In this document: in pieces, positions 49,893-58,497 of the stretch
Position numbering within the stretch: position 1 is the first letter of the stretch
Layout of the letters: each line of letters starts with the position of its first letter
Assembly: GCF_000091305.1 (NCBI RefSeq)
Contig: NC_013929.1
Span: 3,782,001-3,846,000, forward strand
Reading direction: 5' to 3'
Length of the DNA stretch: 64,000 nt
Source of the DNA: Streptomyces scabiei 87.22
GTDB lineage: Bacteria; Actinomycetota; Actinomycetes; Streptomycetales; Streptomycetaceae
Notes under the pieces: generated by a model
Told to the model about the DNA's origin: nothing
The model's database searches: none
The model's input: only the letters and a program-made list of their open reading frames with translations
Made by a program: the position numbers and the translations under genes

Positions 49893-51182
49893 ATGGGCGT
49901 CGAGAGTGCCGAAGCGCTGGCCCGGCTGGCCGCGGAACGCGTCGACCACCGCTTCAAGGGTCTCCCGCCGGACGCCGACGGCAGCACCGTGGCCGAGCTG
50001 GCGGACCGGCGCCTCAACCTGTTCACCGACGGTTTCACCACGCCCGTGCTCGCGCTGTCCGCCGAGCGCCTGGAGCACAACCTGGCGCTGATGGAGACCT
50101 ACTCCGTCCGCCACGGCCTCGCCTTCGCCCCGCACGGCAAGACGTCCATGGCACCGCGGCTGTTCTGGCGGCAGATCGAGCGCGGCGCCTGGGGCATCAC
50201 GCTGGCCGTGCCCCATCAGGTGCGGGTGGCACGGGAGTTCGGGATCGAGCGGGTCTTCCTGGCGAACGAGGTCGTCGACCCGGCCGCCCTGCGGTGGATC
50301 GCCGGTGAGCTGGCCGCCGACCCCGCGTTCCGGTTCGTCTGTTACGTCGACTCCGTGCGCGGGGTCGAGCTGATGGACGCGGCGCTGCGGGCCGCCGGGC
50401 CCTCGGTCCGCCCGGTCGACGTGGTCGTGGAGCTGGGCGCGGGCGAGGGCGCGCGCACCGGGGTCCGTACGGAGGCGGAGTGCGCGGCCGTCGCGGACGC
50501 GGTGGCCGCCGCCGGGACGCTGCGGCTCGTGGGGGTCGCCGGATACGAGGGCGAGGTGCCCCGGGCCGACCCCGGGCGGGTGGGCGCGTGGCTGCGCCGG
50601 CTGACCGCGCTGGCCGTCGACTTCGACGAGGCGGGGCGGTTCGCGGGTCTGGAGGAAGTGATCGTCAGCGCGGGTGGCAGCGCGTGGTTCGACACGGTCG
50701 CCGAGGTCTTCGCCGAGCTGCCCGAACTGTCGTTGCCCGTACTGAAGTTGCTGCGGTCGGGGGCGTACGTCTCGCACGACTCCGGTCATTACCGCCGGCT
50801 CACTCCCTTCAACCGTGTCCCGGAGGAGGGCGCCCTGGAGCCCGCGTTCCGGCTCTGGGCCCAGGTCGTCTCCCGTCCCACGCCGGACCAGGCGTTCGCC
50901 AACGCGGGCAAGCGGGACGCCGCGCACGACCTGGACCTGCCGTCCGCCGAGGTGGTGCGGGACGCGGGCACGGGCGCGGTCCGCGACGCCGCCGGGATCA
51001 CCGTCACGGGGCTGTCCGACCAGCACGCGTGGCTGCGCACCGAGGAGGGGGCCGCGCTGGAGGTGGGCGACTGGGTGGGGTTGGGGCTCTCGCATCCGTG
51101 CACGTCGTTCGACAAGTGGCAGCTGATCCCGGTGGTGGAGGCGGACGGCACCGTCGTGGACTACGTCCGCACGTTCTTCTGA
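49893..51182 (+). CDS. PLP-dependent DSD1-type enzyme (D-threonine aldolase / D-serine deaminase-like)
   Basis: 429 aa fold-III PLP enzyme. The N-terminal alanine-racemase-like barrel carries the PLP lysine K83 in FAPHGKTSMAPRLFWRQIERGAWGITLA. Conserved VYELGAGEGARTGV-type sequence and VSAGGSAWFDTV follow. The C-terminal metal site of the family is in GLGLSHPCTSFDKW (His and Cys). It probably deaminates or cleaves a D-amino acid. ATG 49893 with GGGAGGA upstream; the open frame starts earlier, over the operator. Followed 49 bases on by the deacylase gene. Confidence 0.88.
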   Translation: MGVESAEALARLAAERVDHRFKGLPPDADGSTVAELADRRLNLFTDGFTTPVLALSAERLEHNLALMETYSVRHGLAFAPHGKTSMAPRLFWRQIERGAWGITLAVPHQVRVAREFGIERVFLANEVVDPAALRWIAGELAADPAFRFVCYVDSVRGVELMDAALRAAGPSVRPVDVVVELGAGEGARTGVRTEAECAAVADAVAAAGTLRLVGVAGYEGEVPRADPGRVGAWLRRLTALAVDFDEAGRFAGLEEVIVSAGGSAWFDTVAEVFAELPELSLPVLKLLRSGAYVSHDSGHYRRLTPFNRVPEEGALEPAFRLWAQVVSRPTPDQAFANAGKRDAAHDLDLPSAEVVRDAGTGAVRDAAGITVTGLSDQHAWLRTEEGAALEVGDWVGLGLSHPCTSFDKWQLIPVVEADGTVVDYVRTFF

Positions 51183-51231
51183 GTCCGTCGCGACCGCTGC
51201 CCGTCCCGGCACAGCCCGAGAGGTGACGTAC

Positions 51232-52851
51232 ATGGACCTGGTCTTCCGCGACGCCGAGGTCGTCGACGGTTCCGGCGAGCCCTCCTACCGGGCCGACGTG
51301 GTCGTGGCGGGCGGCAGGATCACCACGATCGTCAAGGAGGCGGCCGCCGCCGGGTGCCAGCGGCCGACGGCCCGGCGGGAGATCGACGCCGAGGGCCTGG
51401 TCCTGTCCCCCGGCTTCATCGACATGCACGCCCACAGCGACCTCGCGCTCCTGCGGGACCCCGAGCACACCGCGAAGGCGGCACAGGGGGTGACCCTGGA
51501 GGTCCTCGGCCAGGACGGGCTGTCGTACGCGCCGGTCGACGACCGCACCCTCGAAGAGGTCCGCCGGGCGATCACCGGCTGGAACGGCTACGGCGAGGAC
51601 GTCGACTTCACCTGGCGTTCGGTCGGCGAGTACCTGGACCGCCTCGACCACGGCTTCGGGGGTGAGGGCATCGCCGTGAACGCCGCGTACCTCGTGCCGC
51701 AGGGGACGGTCCGGATGCTCGTCATGGGCTGGGAGGACCGGCAGGCGACGCCCGAAGAGCTGGACCGCATGCGGGAGTTGGTGGCGGCCGGGCTCAGGGA
51801 GGGCGCGGTCGGGATGTCGTCGGGGCTCACCTACACCCCCGGCATGTACGCCGGTGACGCCGAACTCACCGAGCTGTGCCGGGTGGTGGCCTCGTACGGC
51901 GGCTACTACTGCCCGCACCACCGCTCCTACGGGGCGGGCGCGCTGCGGGCGTACGAGGAGATGGTCGCCCTGACCCGGGAGGCCGGCTGCGCCCTGCATC
52001 TGGCCCACGCCACCATGAACTTCGGGGTGAACGAGGGGCGGGCACCCGAACTGCTGGCGCTCCTGGACGACGCGCTGGCCGCCGGCGCGGACATCACGCT
52101 CGACACCTACCCCTACACCGCCGGCTGCACGACGCTCGTGGCGCTGCTGCCGAGCTGGGCGGGCGAGGGCGGCCCGGAGGCGGTGCTCGCGCGGCTGAGG
52201 GACGACGGGACGGCCGAACGGATCCGGTACGACATGGAGGTCACCGGCGCCGACGGCTGCCACGGCGTGCCCGTCGACTGGGACACCGTCGAGATCTCTG
52301 GCGTCACCGACCCGGCGCTGTCGTCGTACGTGGGCCGGACTGTCGCGCGGTCGGCCGGGGCGCGCGGCGAGGAGCCCTGGGCGACCGCCCGCCGGCTGCT
52401 CCTGGAGGACCGGCTCGGCTCCACGGTGCTCCAGCACGTCGGGCACGAGGAGAACGTGCGGACCGTCATGCGCCACCGCGCGCACACCGGCGGTTCGGAC
52501 GGCATCCTGCGCGGCGACAAGCCGCATCCGCGCGCGTACGGGACGTTCCCGCACTATCTCGGCCGGTACGTGAGGGAGCTGGGCGTGCTCTCCCTGGAGA
52601 GTTGCGTCGCCCACCTCACCTCACGGCCCGCCGCGCGGCTCGGCCTCGCGGACCGGGGACTCGTCCGCGAGGGGTACCGCGCCGACCTGGTGCTGTTCGA
52701 CCCGGCGACCGTGGCCGCCGGGTCGACGTACGAGGCGCCGCGCACGCCGCCGACCGGCATCCCGTACGTCCTGGTCGACGGCCGCCCGGTGATCGAGGAC
52801 GGCCGGCGCACGGACGTGCTGGCGGGCCGGGCGGTCCGGCGGGGCGCCTGA
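51232..52851 (+). CDS. N-acyl-D-amino-acid deacylase (D-aminoacylase)
   Basis: 539 aa amidohydrolase that frees D-amino acids from N-acyl forms. The metal-binding HxH is in SPGFIDMHAHSDLALLRDPEHTAKAAQGVTLEVLGQDGLSYAP. Other family parts: GLREGAVGMSSGLTYTPGMYAGDAELTELCRVVASYGGYYCPHHRSYG, HLAHATMN, HVGHEENVRTVMRHRAHTGGSDGILRGDKPHPRAYGTFPHYLGRYVREL, and the LGLADRGLVREGYRADLVLFDPATV C-terminus. ATG 51232 has GAGAGG upstream. Its product would feed the PLP enzyme before it. Confidence 0.93.
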   Translation: MDLVFRDAEVVDGSGEPSYRADVVVAGGRITTIVKEAAAAGCQRPTARREIDAEGLVLSPGFIDMHAHSDLALLRDPEHTAKAAQGVTLEVLGQDGLSYAPVDDRTLEEVRRAITGWNGYGEDVDFTWRSVGEYLDRLDHGFGGEGIAVNAAYLVPQGTVRMLVMGWEDRQATPEELDRMRELVAAGLREGAVGMSSGLTYTPGMYAGDAELTELCRVVASYGGYYCPHHRSYGAGALRAYEEMVALTREAGCALHLAHATMNFGVNEGRAPELLALLDDALAAGADITLDTYPYTAGCTTLVALLPSWAGEGGPEAVLARLRDDGTAERIRYDMEVTGADGCHGVPVDWDTVEISGVTDPALSSYVGRTVARSAGARGEEPWATARRLLLEDRLGSTVLQHVGHEENVRTVMRHRAHTGGSDGILRGDKPHPRAYGTFPHYLGRYVRELGVLSLESCVAHLTSRPAARLGLADRGLVREGYRADLVLFDPATVAAGSTYEAPRTPPTGIPYVLVDGRPVIEDGRRTDVLAGRAVRRGA

Positions 52852-52860
52852 CGGGTTCCG

Positions 52861-53769
52861 CTACGGCCTGGGCAGGATGCAGCCGCTGCGGGTGAGGTCG
52901 AGCTTGTTGCCCACGCCGAAGCAGGCGGGGACGTGCCAGGTCTGCTGCCCGTAGTTGATGCCCGGGCGGACGGTCACGGTGCCGTTCGCGTCGACCTCGC
53001 AGGGGTTGTTGTCGGTGCAGCGCCCGCCGTCCTCGTTGCCGGTGTTGTTGACGCCGACGACCTTGCCGGTGGCGTTGTTCAGGACCGGGGAGCCCGAGGT
53101 GCCGCCGATGGTCTGGCAGGCGGAGGTGTACCGGATGGAGTCCTTCCAGGTCCAGCTGCCCTCCTTCAGGCGGTACGCGTATCCGTCGACGGCGCAGCTG
53201 TAGGTCCGCTTCCAGTACCCCGAGACGACGGTGATGGGGGTGGCGACGGCCGGGCGGGCGGTGTCGTAGACGAGGGCGTCGATGCCGTACGAGCTCTTGA
53301 TCTGCGCGTACGTGGTGGTGAGCTGGTACAGCGCCATGTCCGTGTCGGTCATCGTGCCGTACACGATCCTGTTGGCGCGCAGGGTGCCGACGCGGGTGCC
53401 GGCGGAGTTGAGCAGGCCGAAGCTGCGGCTGGAGGCCCGGTCGACGAGGACCTGGCCGGCGGCCGGGAAGCCGGTCTCCAGGCAGTGGCCGTTGGTCATG
53501 ACCAGCGCCGGGTCGTTGTCCTCGGAGGCGGGCATCCGCACGACCGAGCCGGAACAGTTGCTGAGCGAGACGGTGCCGGCGAAGTTGACGGCCTTGGCCG
53601 CAGGGGCCGGGGCCGCGAGGCCGGCCACGGCCTTGTTCGCCGTGTCGACGACGGTGCCGACCGCCGAGGTCACGGGAGCCGCCGCGGGCGCCGGTGCGGC
53701 GATCGCGGGTGCCGCGCCCGACCCGGCGATCACCAGGGCGAACAGCGAGGCGACGAGAGGCTTTCTCAT
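52861..53769 (-). CDS. Secreted trypsin-like serine protease
   Basis: 302 aa. Signal peptide MRKPLVASLFALVIAGSGAAPAIA, Ala/Pro-rich pro-region, then a chymotrypsin-fold domain. Catalytic His in VMTNGHCLETGFP, Asp in GTMTDTDMALYQL, Ser in QTIGGTSGSPVLNN. Six or more Cys suggest disulfides. ATG 53769 has AGAGGGGA upstream. Its stop is nine bases from the deacylase stop (convergent). No strong terminator is seen between them. Confidence 0.93.
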   Translation of the reverse strand: MRKPLVASLFALVIAGSGAAPAIAAPAPAAAPVTSAVGTVVDTANKAVAGLAAPAPAAKAVNFAGTVSLSNCSGSVVRMPASEDNDPALVMTNGHCLETGFPAAGQVLVDRASSRSFGLLNSAGTRVGTLRANRIVYGTMTDTDMALYQLTTTYAQIKSSYGIDALVYDTARPAVATPITVVSGYWKRTYSCAVDGYAYRLKEGSWTWKDSIRYTSACQTIGGTSGSPVLNNATGKVVGVNNTGNEDGGRCTDNNPCEVDANGTVTVRPGINYGQQTWHVPACFGVGNKLDLTRSGCILPRP

Positions 53770-54013
53770 GTGGGGGTCCCCTCTTGCTACGTGGTGGGCC
53801 ACGTGGGTGACTGAAGATCTTTCGGCCACCGCAGTTTGTCATGCGCATTGTGAAGGTCGGGTGATGGCCGAGCAAGGAGTTGGTTCCGGCCGCACGATCT
53901 TCGGCCACGGTGCGGCGGGGCGGGGAGCACGGAGGCGGTCCGGGGGACGGCGGTCGCCCCGGGTGGCGGAAAACACCACACGGAACGCATTACCGGGCCG
54001 TAAGCTCACCGGC

Positions 54014-55225
54014 ATGCAGGTGATTCAGTCGACGAAACTTGCCAACGTCTGTTACGAGATCCGGGGCCCGGTGCTCGAGGAGGCGATGCGACTAGAGGCG
54101 GCGGGGCATCGGATCCTCAAGCTGAACACCGGCAACCCGGCCGCGTTCGGTTTCGAGTGCCCGCCCGAGATCCTGGAGGACATCCTCCGCAACGTCTCGT
54201 CGGCCCACGGCTACGGCGACGCGAAGGGCCTGCTCGCGGCGCGCCGCGCGGTGGTCATGCACAACCAGACCCTCGGCATCGAGACGGACGTCGAGCACGT
54301 CTTCATCGGCAACGGCGTCTCCGAGCTGATCGTGATGGCCATGCAGGGCCTGCTCGACGACGGCGACGAGGTCCTCGTCCCGTCCCCGGACTACCCGCTG
54401 TGGACGGCGGCGGTCTCCCTGTCGGGCGGCACGGCCGTGCACTACCGCTGCGACGAGCAGTCCGACTGGATGCCGGACCTCGCGGACGTCGAGCGGAAGG
54501 TCACCGACCGCACCAAGGCGATCGTCATCATCAACCCGAACAACCCGACGGGCGCGGTGTACGACGAGGCGATGCTGCGCGGCCTCACGGACATCGCGCG
54601 CCGCCACAACCTCCTGGTCTGCTCGGACGAGATCTACGACAAGATCCTCTACGACGACGCCACGCACACCCCGACGGCCTCCGTCGCCCCCGACCTGCTG
54701 ACCCTCACCTTCAACGGCATGTCGAAGGCGTACCGGGTGGCCGGCTACCGGGTGGGCTGGATGTCGATCTCCGGTCCCCGCGCGCACGCCGACTCCTACA
54801 TCGAGGGCCTGACGATCCTCGCGAACATGCGGTTGTGCGCGAACATGCCGGGGCAGCACGGGGTGGTCGCCGCGCTCAGCGGACGCCAGACGATCAACGA
54901 CCTGGTACTGCCGGGCGGGCGGCTCAAGGAGCAGCGGGACGTCGCGTACGAGATGCTCACGCAGATCCCGGGCGTCACGTGCGTGAAGCCGAAGGGGGCC
55001 CTGTACCTCTTCCCGCGCCTCGACCCGGACGTCTTCAAGATCAAGGACGACCGGCGGATGGTCCTCGACCTGCTGCGGCAGGAAAAGATCATGGTGGTCC
55101 AGGGCACGGGGTTCAACTGGGCCGAGCCCGACCACTTCCGGGTGGTCACCCTGCCGACGGTGGGCGACCTGCGGGCCGCGATCACCCGGATCGGGAACTT
55201 CCTGGACGGCTACGCGCAGGGGTGA
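54014..55225 (+). CDS. Alanine/aspartate-type PLP aminotransferase
   Basis: 403 aa class I aminotransferase. N-terminus YEIRGPVLEEAMRLEAAGHRILKLNTGNPAAFGFECPPEIL is of the AlaA/AspC kind. PLP contacts: FIGNGVSELIVMAMQ, IINPNNPTGAVY, CSDEIYDKILYD, and Schiff-base Lys in TFNGMSKAYRVAGYRVGWM. It makes alanine or a related amino acid from pyruvate and glutamate. ATG 54014 starts the conserved N-terminus; the long open frame upstream is antisense to the protease and not used. No clear ribosome site, so possibly leaderless or weakly initiated. Confidence 0.93.
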   Translation: MQVIQSTKLANVCYEIRGPVLEEAMRLEAAGHRILKLNTGNPAAFGFECPPEILEDILRNVSSAHGYGDAKGLLAARRAVVMHNQTLGIETDVEHVFIGNGVSELIVMAMQGLLDDGDEVLVPSPDYPLWTAAVSLSGGTAVHYRCDEQSDWMPDLADVERKVTDRTKAIVIINPNNPTGAVYDEAMLRGLTDIARRHNLLVCSDEIYDKILYDDATHTPTASVAPDLLTLTFNGMSKAYRVAGYRVGWMSISGPRAHADSYIEGLTILANMRLCANMPGQHGVVAALSGRQTINDLVLPGGRLKEQRDVAYEMLTQIPGVTCVKPKGALYLFPRLDPDVFKIKDDRRMVLDLLRQEKIMVVQGTGFNWAEPDHFRVVTLPTVGDLRAAITRIGNFLDGYAQG

Positions 55226-55291
55226 CGGCGGGCGTGACGTCGGGCGTGACGTCGGGCCGGGGAGGCAGGCAGAGCTTTCGGACCTCGCTCA

Positions 55292-55312
55292 ACTTTAGAC
55301 GAGATCTAAGGT
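55292..55312. promoter_or_regulatory. 21-bp inverted repeat, candidate operator
   Basis: ACTTTAGA and TCTAAGGT arms (7 of 8 pairs) around CGAGA, 34 bases before the next start codon. AT-rich for this genome. The regulator is unknown. Confidence 0.6.
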
Positions 55313-55345
55313 AGAGTGGCCGTCCGAGAGCTTGGAGGCCATCCC

Positions 55346-55747
55346 ATGTACGAGCCGATCCGCACGAAGTCGGTCCACACGATGGCCGGCACGACCTCCT
55401 CCGACTTCCCTCACCGTTCGCGTGAGGAGGAGCTGGACATCCAGCTCGCGGGTCACCTGGCGGCACTGCTGGCGGCCACCGACGAGCTCCGCGCGCTGAC
55501 GCCCTCCGCCGACCTCGACGTGGCCGCGGAGGCGCTGGCCGCGCGGGTCGCATGGCTGCGGGGCGGGCTGCCCGCGGCCCGGTCCGCCCCCGGCGGGGGC
55601 GAGACGGACGCGGCCGCGCTGCACCGCCGCGCCCACGCGCTCGCGGGGCGGGCGCTGGTGGTCGCGGCGTCGCGGGCGGACACGGGTTCGGCGATCCTGG
55701 CGGCGGAACGGATGGACGCGCACGCGACCGTACCGCTGGGCGCCTGA
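55346..55747 (+). CDS. Conserved hypothetical small protein
   Basis: 133 aa, no signal peptide. MYEPIRTKSVHTMAGTTSSDFPHRSREEELDIQLAGHLAALLAATDELRAL is followed by Ala-rich helices (DLDVAAEALAARVAWLRGG, DAAALHRRAHALAGRALVVAASRADTGSAILAAERMDAHA). I do not recognise a family. ATG 55346 has TTGGAGG upstream, and a strong inverted repeat precedes it. It is followed by a long repeat-rich region. Confidence 0.7.
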   Translation: MYEPIRTKSVHTMAGTTSSDFPHRSREEELDIQLAGHLAALLAATDELRALTPSADLDVAAEALAARVAWLRGGLPAARSAPGGGETDAAALHRRAHALAGRALVVAASRADTGSAILAAERMDAHATVPLGA

Positions 55748-55786
55748 CAGCTCGGGGGTACGGGTGCGTCGGCGAGTGCGGCTCCG

Positions 55787-55977
55787 GTGGGGCGTCTCGC
55801 GCAGTTCCCCGCGCCCCTGAAAAGCAGGGGCTGCGCCCCACGCTTTTCAGACCCGCAGGGCCGGTGACTTTCAGGCCCACGGAGCCTGCCGCTTTCAGAC
55901 CCGCAGGGCCGTTGGCTTTTCAGGCCCGCAGGGCCTGTTGCTTCCAGGGGCGCGGGGAACTGCGCGAGAAGCCCCAC
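55787..55977. repeat. Composite repeat: long inverted arms around a tandem array
   Basis: Left arm about 55787-55819 (GTGGGGCGTCTCGCGCAGTT...) pairs with right arm 55945-55977 over about 33 bases with one or two mismatches. Between them is AAAGCAGGGGCTGCGCCCC and four units of about 24 bp (CCCGCAGGGCC + GTTGGCTTTTCAG variants) at 55850-55945. A similar composite is at 60723-60866. Confidence 0.85.
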
Positions 55978-56018
55978 TCACCCGCACCCGACAACGCGCC
56001 CACAACGACCGCCGCCCT

Positions 56019-56081
56019 TGGATTCCAGGCCCGCAGGGCCTGGCCTTTCAGGGGCGCGGGGAACTGCGCGAGAAGCCCCAC
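56019..56081. repeat. Extra right-arm copy of the composite repeat
   Basis: Repeats CCAGGCCCGCAGGGCCTGG and then GGGGCGCGGGGAACTGCGCG at 56049-56081. It follows the composite repeat by about 40 bases. The whole 55748-56214 gap holds these repeats and no gene that I can see. Confidence 0.8.
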
Positions 56082-56214
56082 CGGGCCGGCAGCCGAGCAC
56101 GAACCCCCGGCGACACCCCGGCGGCAGCCGTCCGTTGCGTTCCGGGACCACCGGTTCACTCCCCGTTCACCCGGTACGCCGAGGAACGTTGGGTTCCGGG
56201 AGCACTCTCCCCCT

Positions 56215-57288
56215 GTGAGACGAATCGCAGGAATCGTCCTCGCGGTCCTGCTGATCGGCGGCGTGGTGGCAGCCGTCGTGGCGGGCCGGGACACCGGGGA
56301 CACGGGCACGGCAACGAAGACCGTGCGAGGAGTGATCGGGTCGGAGAAGGCGGAGTTCTTCGCCGACCCGCAGGTGGTGAAGGCCCTGGCCGCCAAGGGC
56401 TACACCGTGAAGACGGAGACGTCGGGATCCTGGGCCATGGACGGCCTTGATCTGAAGGGGTACGACTTCGCGTTCCCGTCCAGCAAGGCACCCGCCGACG
56501 AACTGGCCGCGAAGTACAAGGTCCGCGAGCCCCTCCCCCGCCCCTTCTACTCCCCCCTCGTGGTGGTCGCCCACCGGGACGCCGCCGAGGTGCTGCGCGG
56601 GAACGGGCTCGCCACGCTCGACAAGGACCGGGGCGTCCTCGACATGGCCGCCTATCTGAAGTCCGCCGAGAAGGGCCGGACGTGGCAGGACCTCAAGGGG
56701 TCCGAGAAGTACGGCGAGTTGATGGGGCTGCTCTACATCGCCACCACCGACCCGACCACCTCCAGCTCGGGCGCGCTCTACCTCGCCGCCGCCTCCAACG
56801 TCGCCAACGGCGGCCGCGTGGTCGCGAGCAGGGCGGACCTGGACCGGACCGCACCGCTGATGCGGGAACTGATCAGGGTCCAGGGCGCCCAGCAGCCCAG
56901 CACCGACGCGGCGTTCCGTGACTTCGTCAGCGGCGTCGGCAGCCCGCTCGTGCTCGTCTACGAGTCCCAGGTGGCCGCCCTGCTCGCCGCGGGCCAGGAC
57001 ATCGACGACCTGGTCGTCCTCTACCCGGACACCACCGTCTTCAGCGACCACACCGTCGTCCCGGTCACCGAGGAGGGCCGCGCGCTCGGCGAACTCCTCG
57101 GCACCGACACGGTGTTGCGCAAACTGGCCGCCCGGCACGGCTTCCGGCCGCAGGGCGCGGCCACCGAGTTCACGGCGGCGATCGCCGGCCGCACCACACA
57201 TCTGATGCAGAGGCTGACCGTCCGGCAGGCGCCCGTGCCCACCTCCGAGGTGCTGCACGAGATGGCGCGCCGGGCCAGGGGCCGGTAG
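56215..57288 (+). CDS. Membrane-anchored solute-binding-like protein in TelA operon
   Basis: 357 aa. N-terminal TM (IAGIVLAVLLIGGVVAAVVAG) without a lipobox, then a periplasmic-binding-type domain (RGVIGSEKAEFFADPQVVKALAAKGYTVKTETSGSWAMDGLDLKGYDFAFPSSKAPADELAAKY...LYIATTDPTTSSSGALYLAAASNVANGG). This resembles ABC solute-binding folds, yet no permease or ATPase gene is near. The downstream vWA lipoprotein carries a comparable domain. GTG 56215 with CGGGAG upstream. 18 bases separate it from telA. Confidence 0.85.
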   Translation: MRRIAGIVLAVLLIGGVVAAVVAGRDTGDTGTATKTVRGVIGSEKAEFFADPQVVKALAAKGYTVKTETSGSWAMDGLDLKGYDFAFPSSKAPADELAAKYKVREPLPRPFYSPLVVVAHRDAAEVLRGNGLATLDKDRGVLDMAAYLKSAEKGRTWQDLKGSEKYGELMGLLYIATTDPTTSSSGALYLAAASNVANGGRVVASRADLDRTAPLMRELIRVQGAQQPSTDAAFRDFVSGVGSPLVLVYESQVAALLAAGQDIDDLVVLYPDTTVFSDHTVVPVTEEGRALGELLGTDTVLRKLAARHGFRPQGAATEFTAAIAGRTTHLMQRLTVRQAPVPTSEVLHEMARRARGR

Positions 57289-57306
57289 GACGGGGGAAGA
57301 CGACAC

Positions 57307-58497
57307 ATGACCATCGAAGACGGCAACGACGACACCACTTTCACCCTCACCCCTCCCACGCCGGTCGCCGCCGTGCCCCGGGAGAAGGCCGGCGGACTCG
57401 TGCCGGTCGAGGAGTCCGTACGGACGGACATGGCCCGCAAGGCCGAGGAGTACGTGCGGGGGCTCACCGCCCTCGACGCGCGCTCCCCGGAGTTCGCCGG
57501 CCGGGTCGGGGAGATCACCGCGCTCGGCGCGGGCGAGATGCGCGCCGCCGCCGCGCAGTCCAACCGGATGCTGGAGCGGACCGTACGCAGTCTGCCGGGC
57601 AAGGGCGGGGACGCGCAGTCGCAGGTCGCGGGCTCGCTCGTCGAACTCCGGCGCGTGGTGGAGGACCTGGACCCGCGCGATCTGCCCGCGAACAAGGGGC
57701 GCAGGTTCCTGTCCCGGCTGCCGGGCGGCAACAAGCTGCGCGACCACGTCGCCAAGTACGCCTCCGCGCAGGGGACGTTGAACAGGATCGTGGGCTCACT
57801 GCGCGGCGGGCAGGACGAACTGCGGCGCGACAGTGCCGCGTTGCAGACCGAACGGGTCCGCCTGTGGGAGACCATGGGCAAGCTCCAGGAGTACGTCGTG
57901 CTGACGGAGGCCCTGGACACGGCCGTCGAGGCCCACATCCGGACGCACGTCGACGGGGCCGACCCGCAGCAGGGCGACACCCTGCGCGCCGACGTCCTCT
58001 TCCCCGTCCGGCAGAAGCACCAGGACCTGCTCACCCAGCTGGCCGTCTGCGCCCAGGGCTATCTCGCCATGGACGTCGTACGGCGCAACAACGAGGAACT
58101 GATCAAGGGCGTCGACCGGGCCGCCACGACCACGGTGTCGGCGCTGCGCATCTCCGTGATGCTCGCCTCCGCCCTCGACCACCAGAAGAAGGTCGTCGAC
58201 CAGGTCAACGCCCTGCGCGGCACCACCGAGGACCTGATCCGGGGCAACGCCGAGATGCTGGCCACCCAGAGCGGCGAGATCCAGCGCATCGCCGCCGACC
58301 CTGCCGTCGGCGCGGAGACGCTCCGCTCGGCCTTCCAGCAGATCTACCGCACCCTCGACGCCATCGACACCTACAAGGTGCAGGCCACGGAGACCATGGC
58401 CGCGACCGTCGAGTCCCTGACCTCCGAACTCCAGAACGCGAGCCGGTACCTGGAGCGCAGCCGGAACCAGGGTGCGCTGGAAGGGGGCCTCGGATGA
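57307..58497 (+). CDS. telA: TelA-family toxic-anion-resistance protein
   Basis: 396 aa, mostly alpha-helical. Family wording: SLPGKGGDAQSQVAGSLVELRRVVEDLDPRDL, FLSRLPGGNKLRDHVAKYASAQGTLNRIVGSLRGGQDELRRDSAALQTERVRLWETMGKLQEYVVLTEAL, AVCAQGYLAMDVVRRNNEELIKGVDRAATTTVSALRISVMLASALDHQKKVVDQVNAL. TelA proteins are linked to tellurite and envelope-stress resistance; the mechanism is not known. ATG 57307 with GGGGGAAG upstream. The stop overlaps the next start (ATGA). Confidence 0.94.
   Translation: MTIEDGNDDTTFTLTPPTPVAAVPREKAGGLVPVEESVRTDMARKAEEYVRGLTALDARSPEFAGRVGEITALGAGEMRAAAAQSNRMLERTVRSLPGKGGDAQSQVAGSLVELRRVVEDLDPRDLPANKGRRFLSRLPGGNKLRDHVAKYASAQGTLNRIVGSLRGGQDELRRDSAALQTERVRLWETMGKLQEYVVLTEALDTAVEAHIRTHVDGADPQQGDTLRADVLFPVRQKHQDLLTQLAVCAQGYLAMDVVRRNNEELIKGVDRAATTTVSALRISVMLASALDHQKKVVDQVNALRGTTEDLIRGNAEMLATQSGEIQRIAADPAVGAETLRSAFQQIYRTLDAIDTYKVQATETMAATVESLTSELQNASRYLERSRNQGALEGGLG

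Noticed and set aside
53282..55225. 647-codon frame that would fuse an N-terminal part to the aminotransferase
   Set aside because: The first 244 codons are antisense to the trypsin-like protease; the conserved aminotransferase start is ATG 54014.
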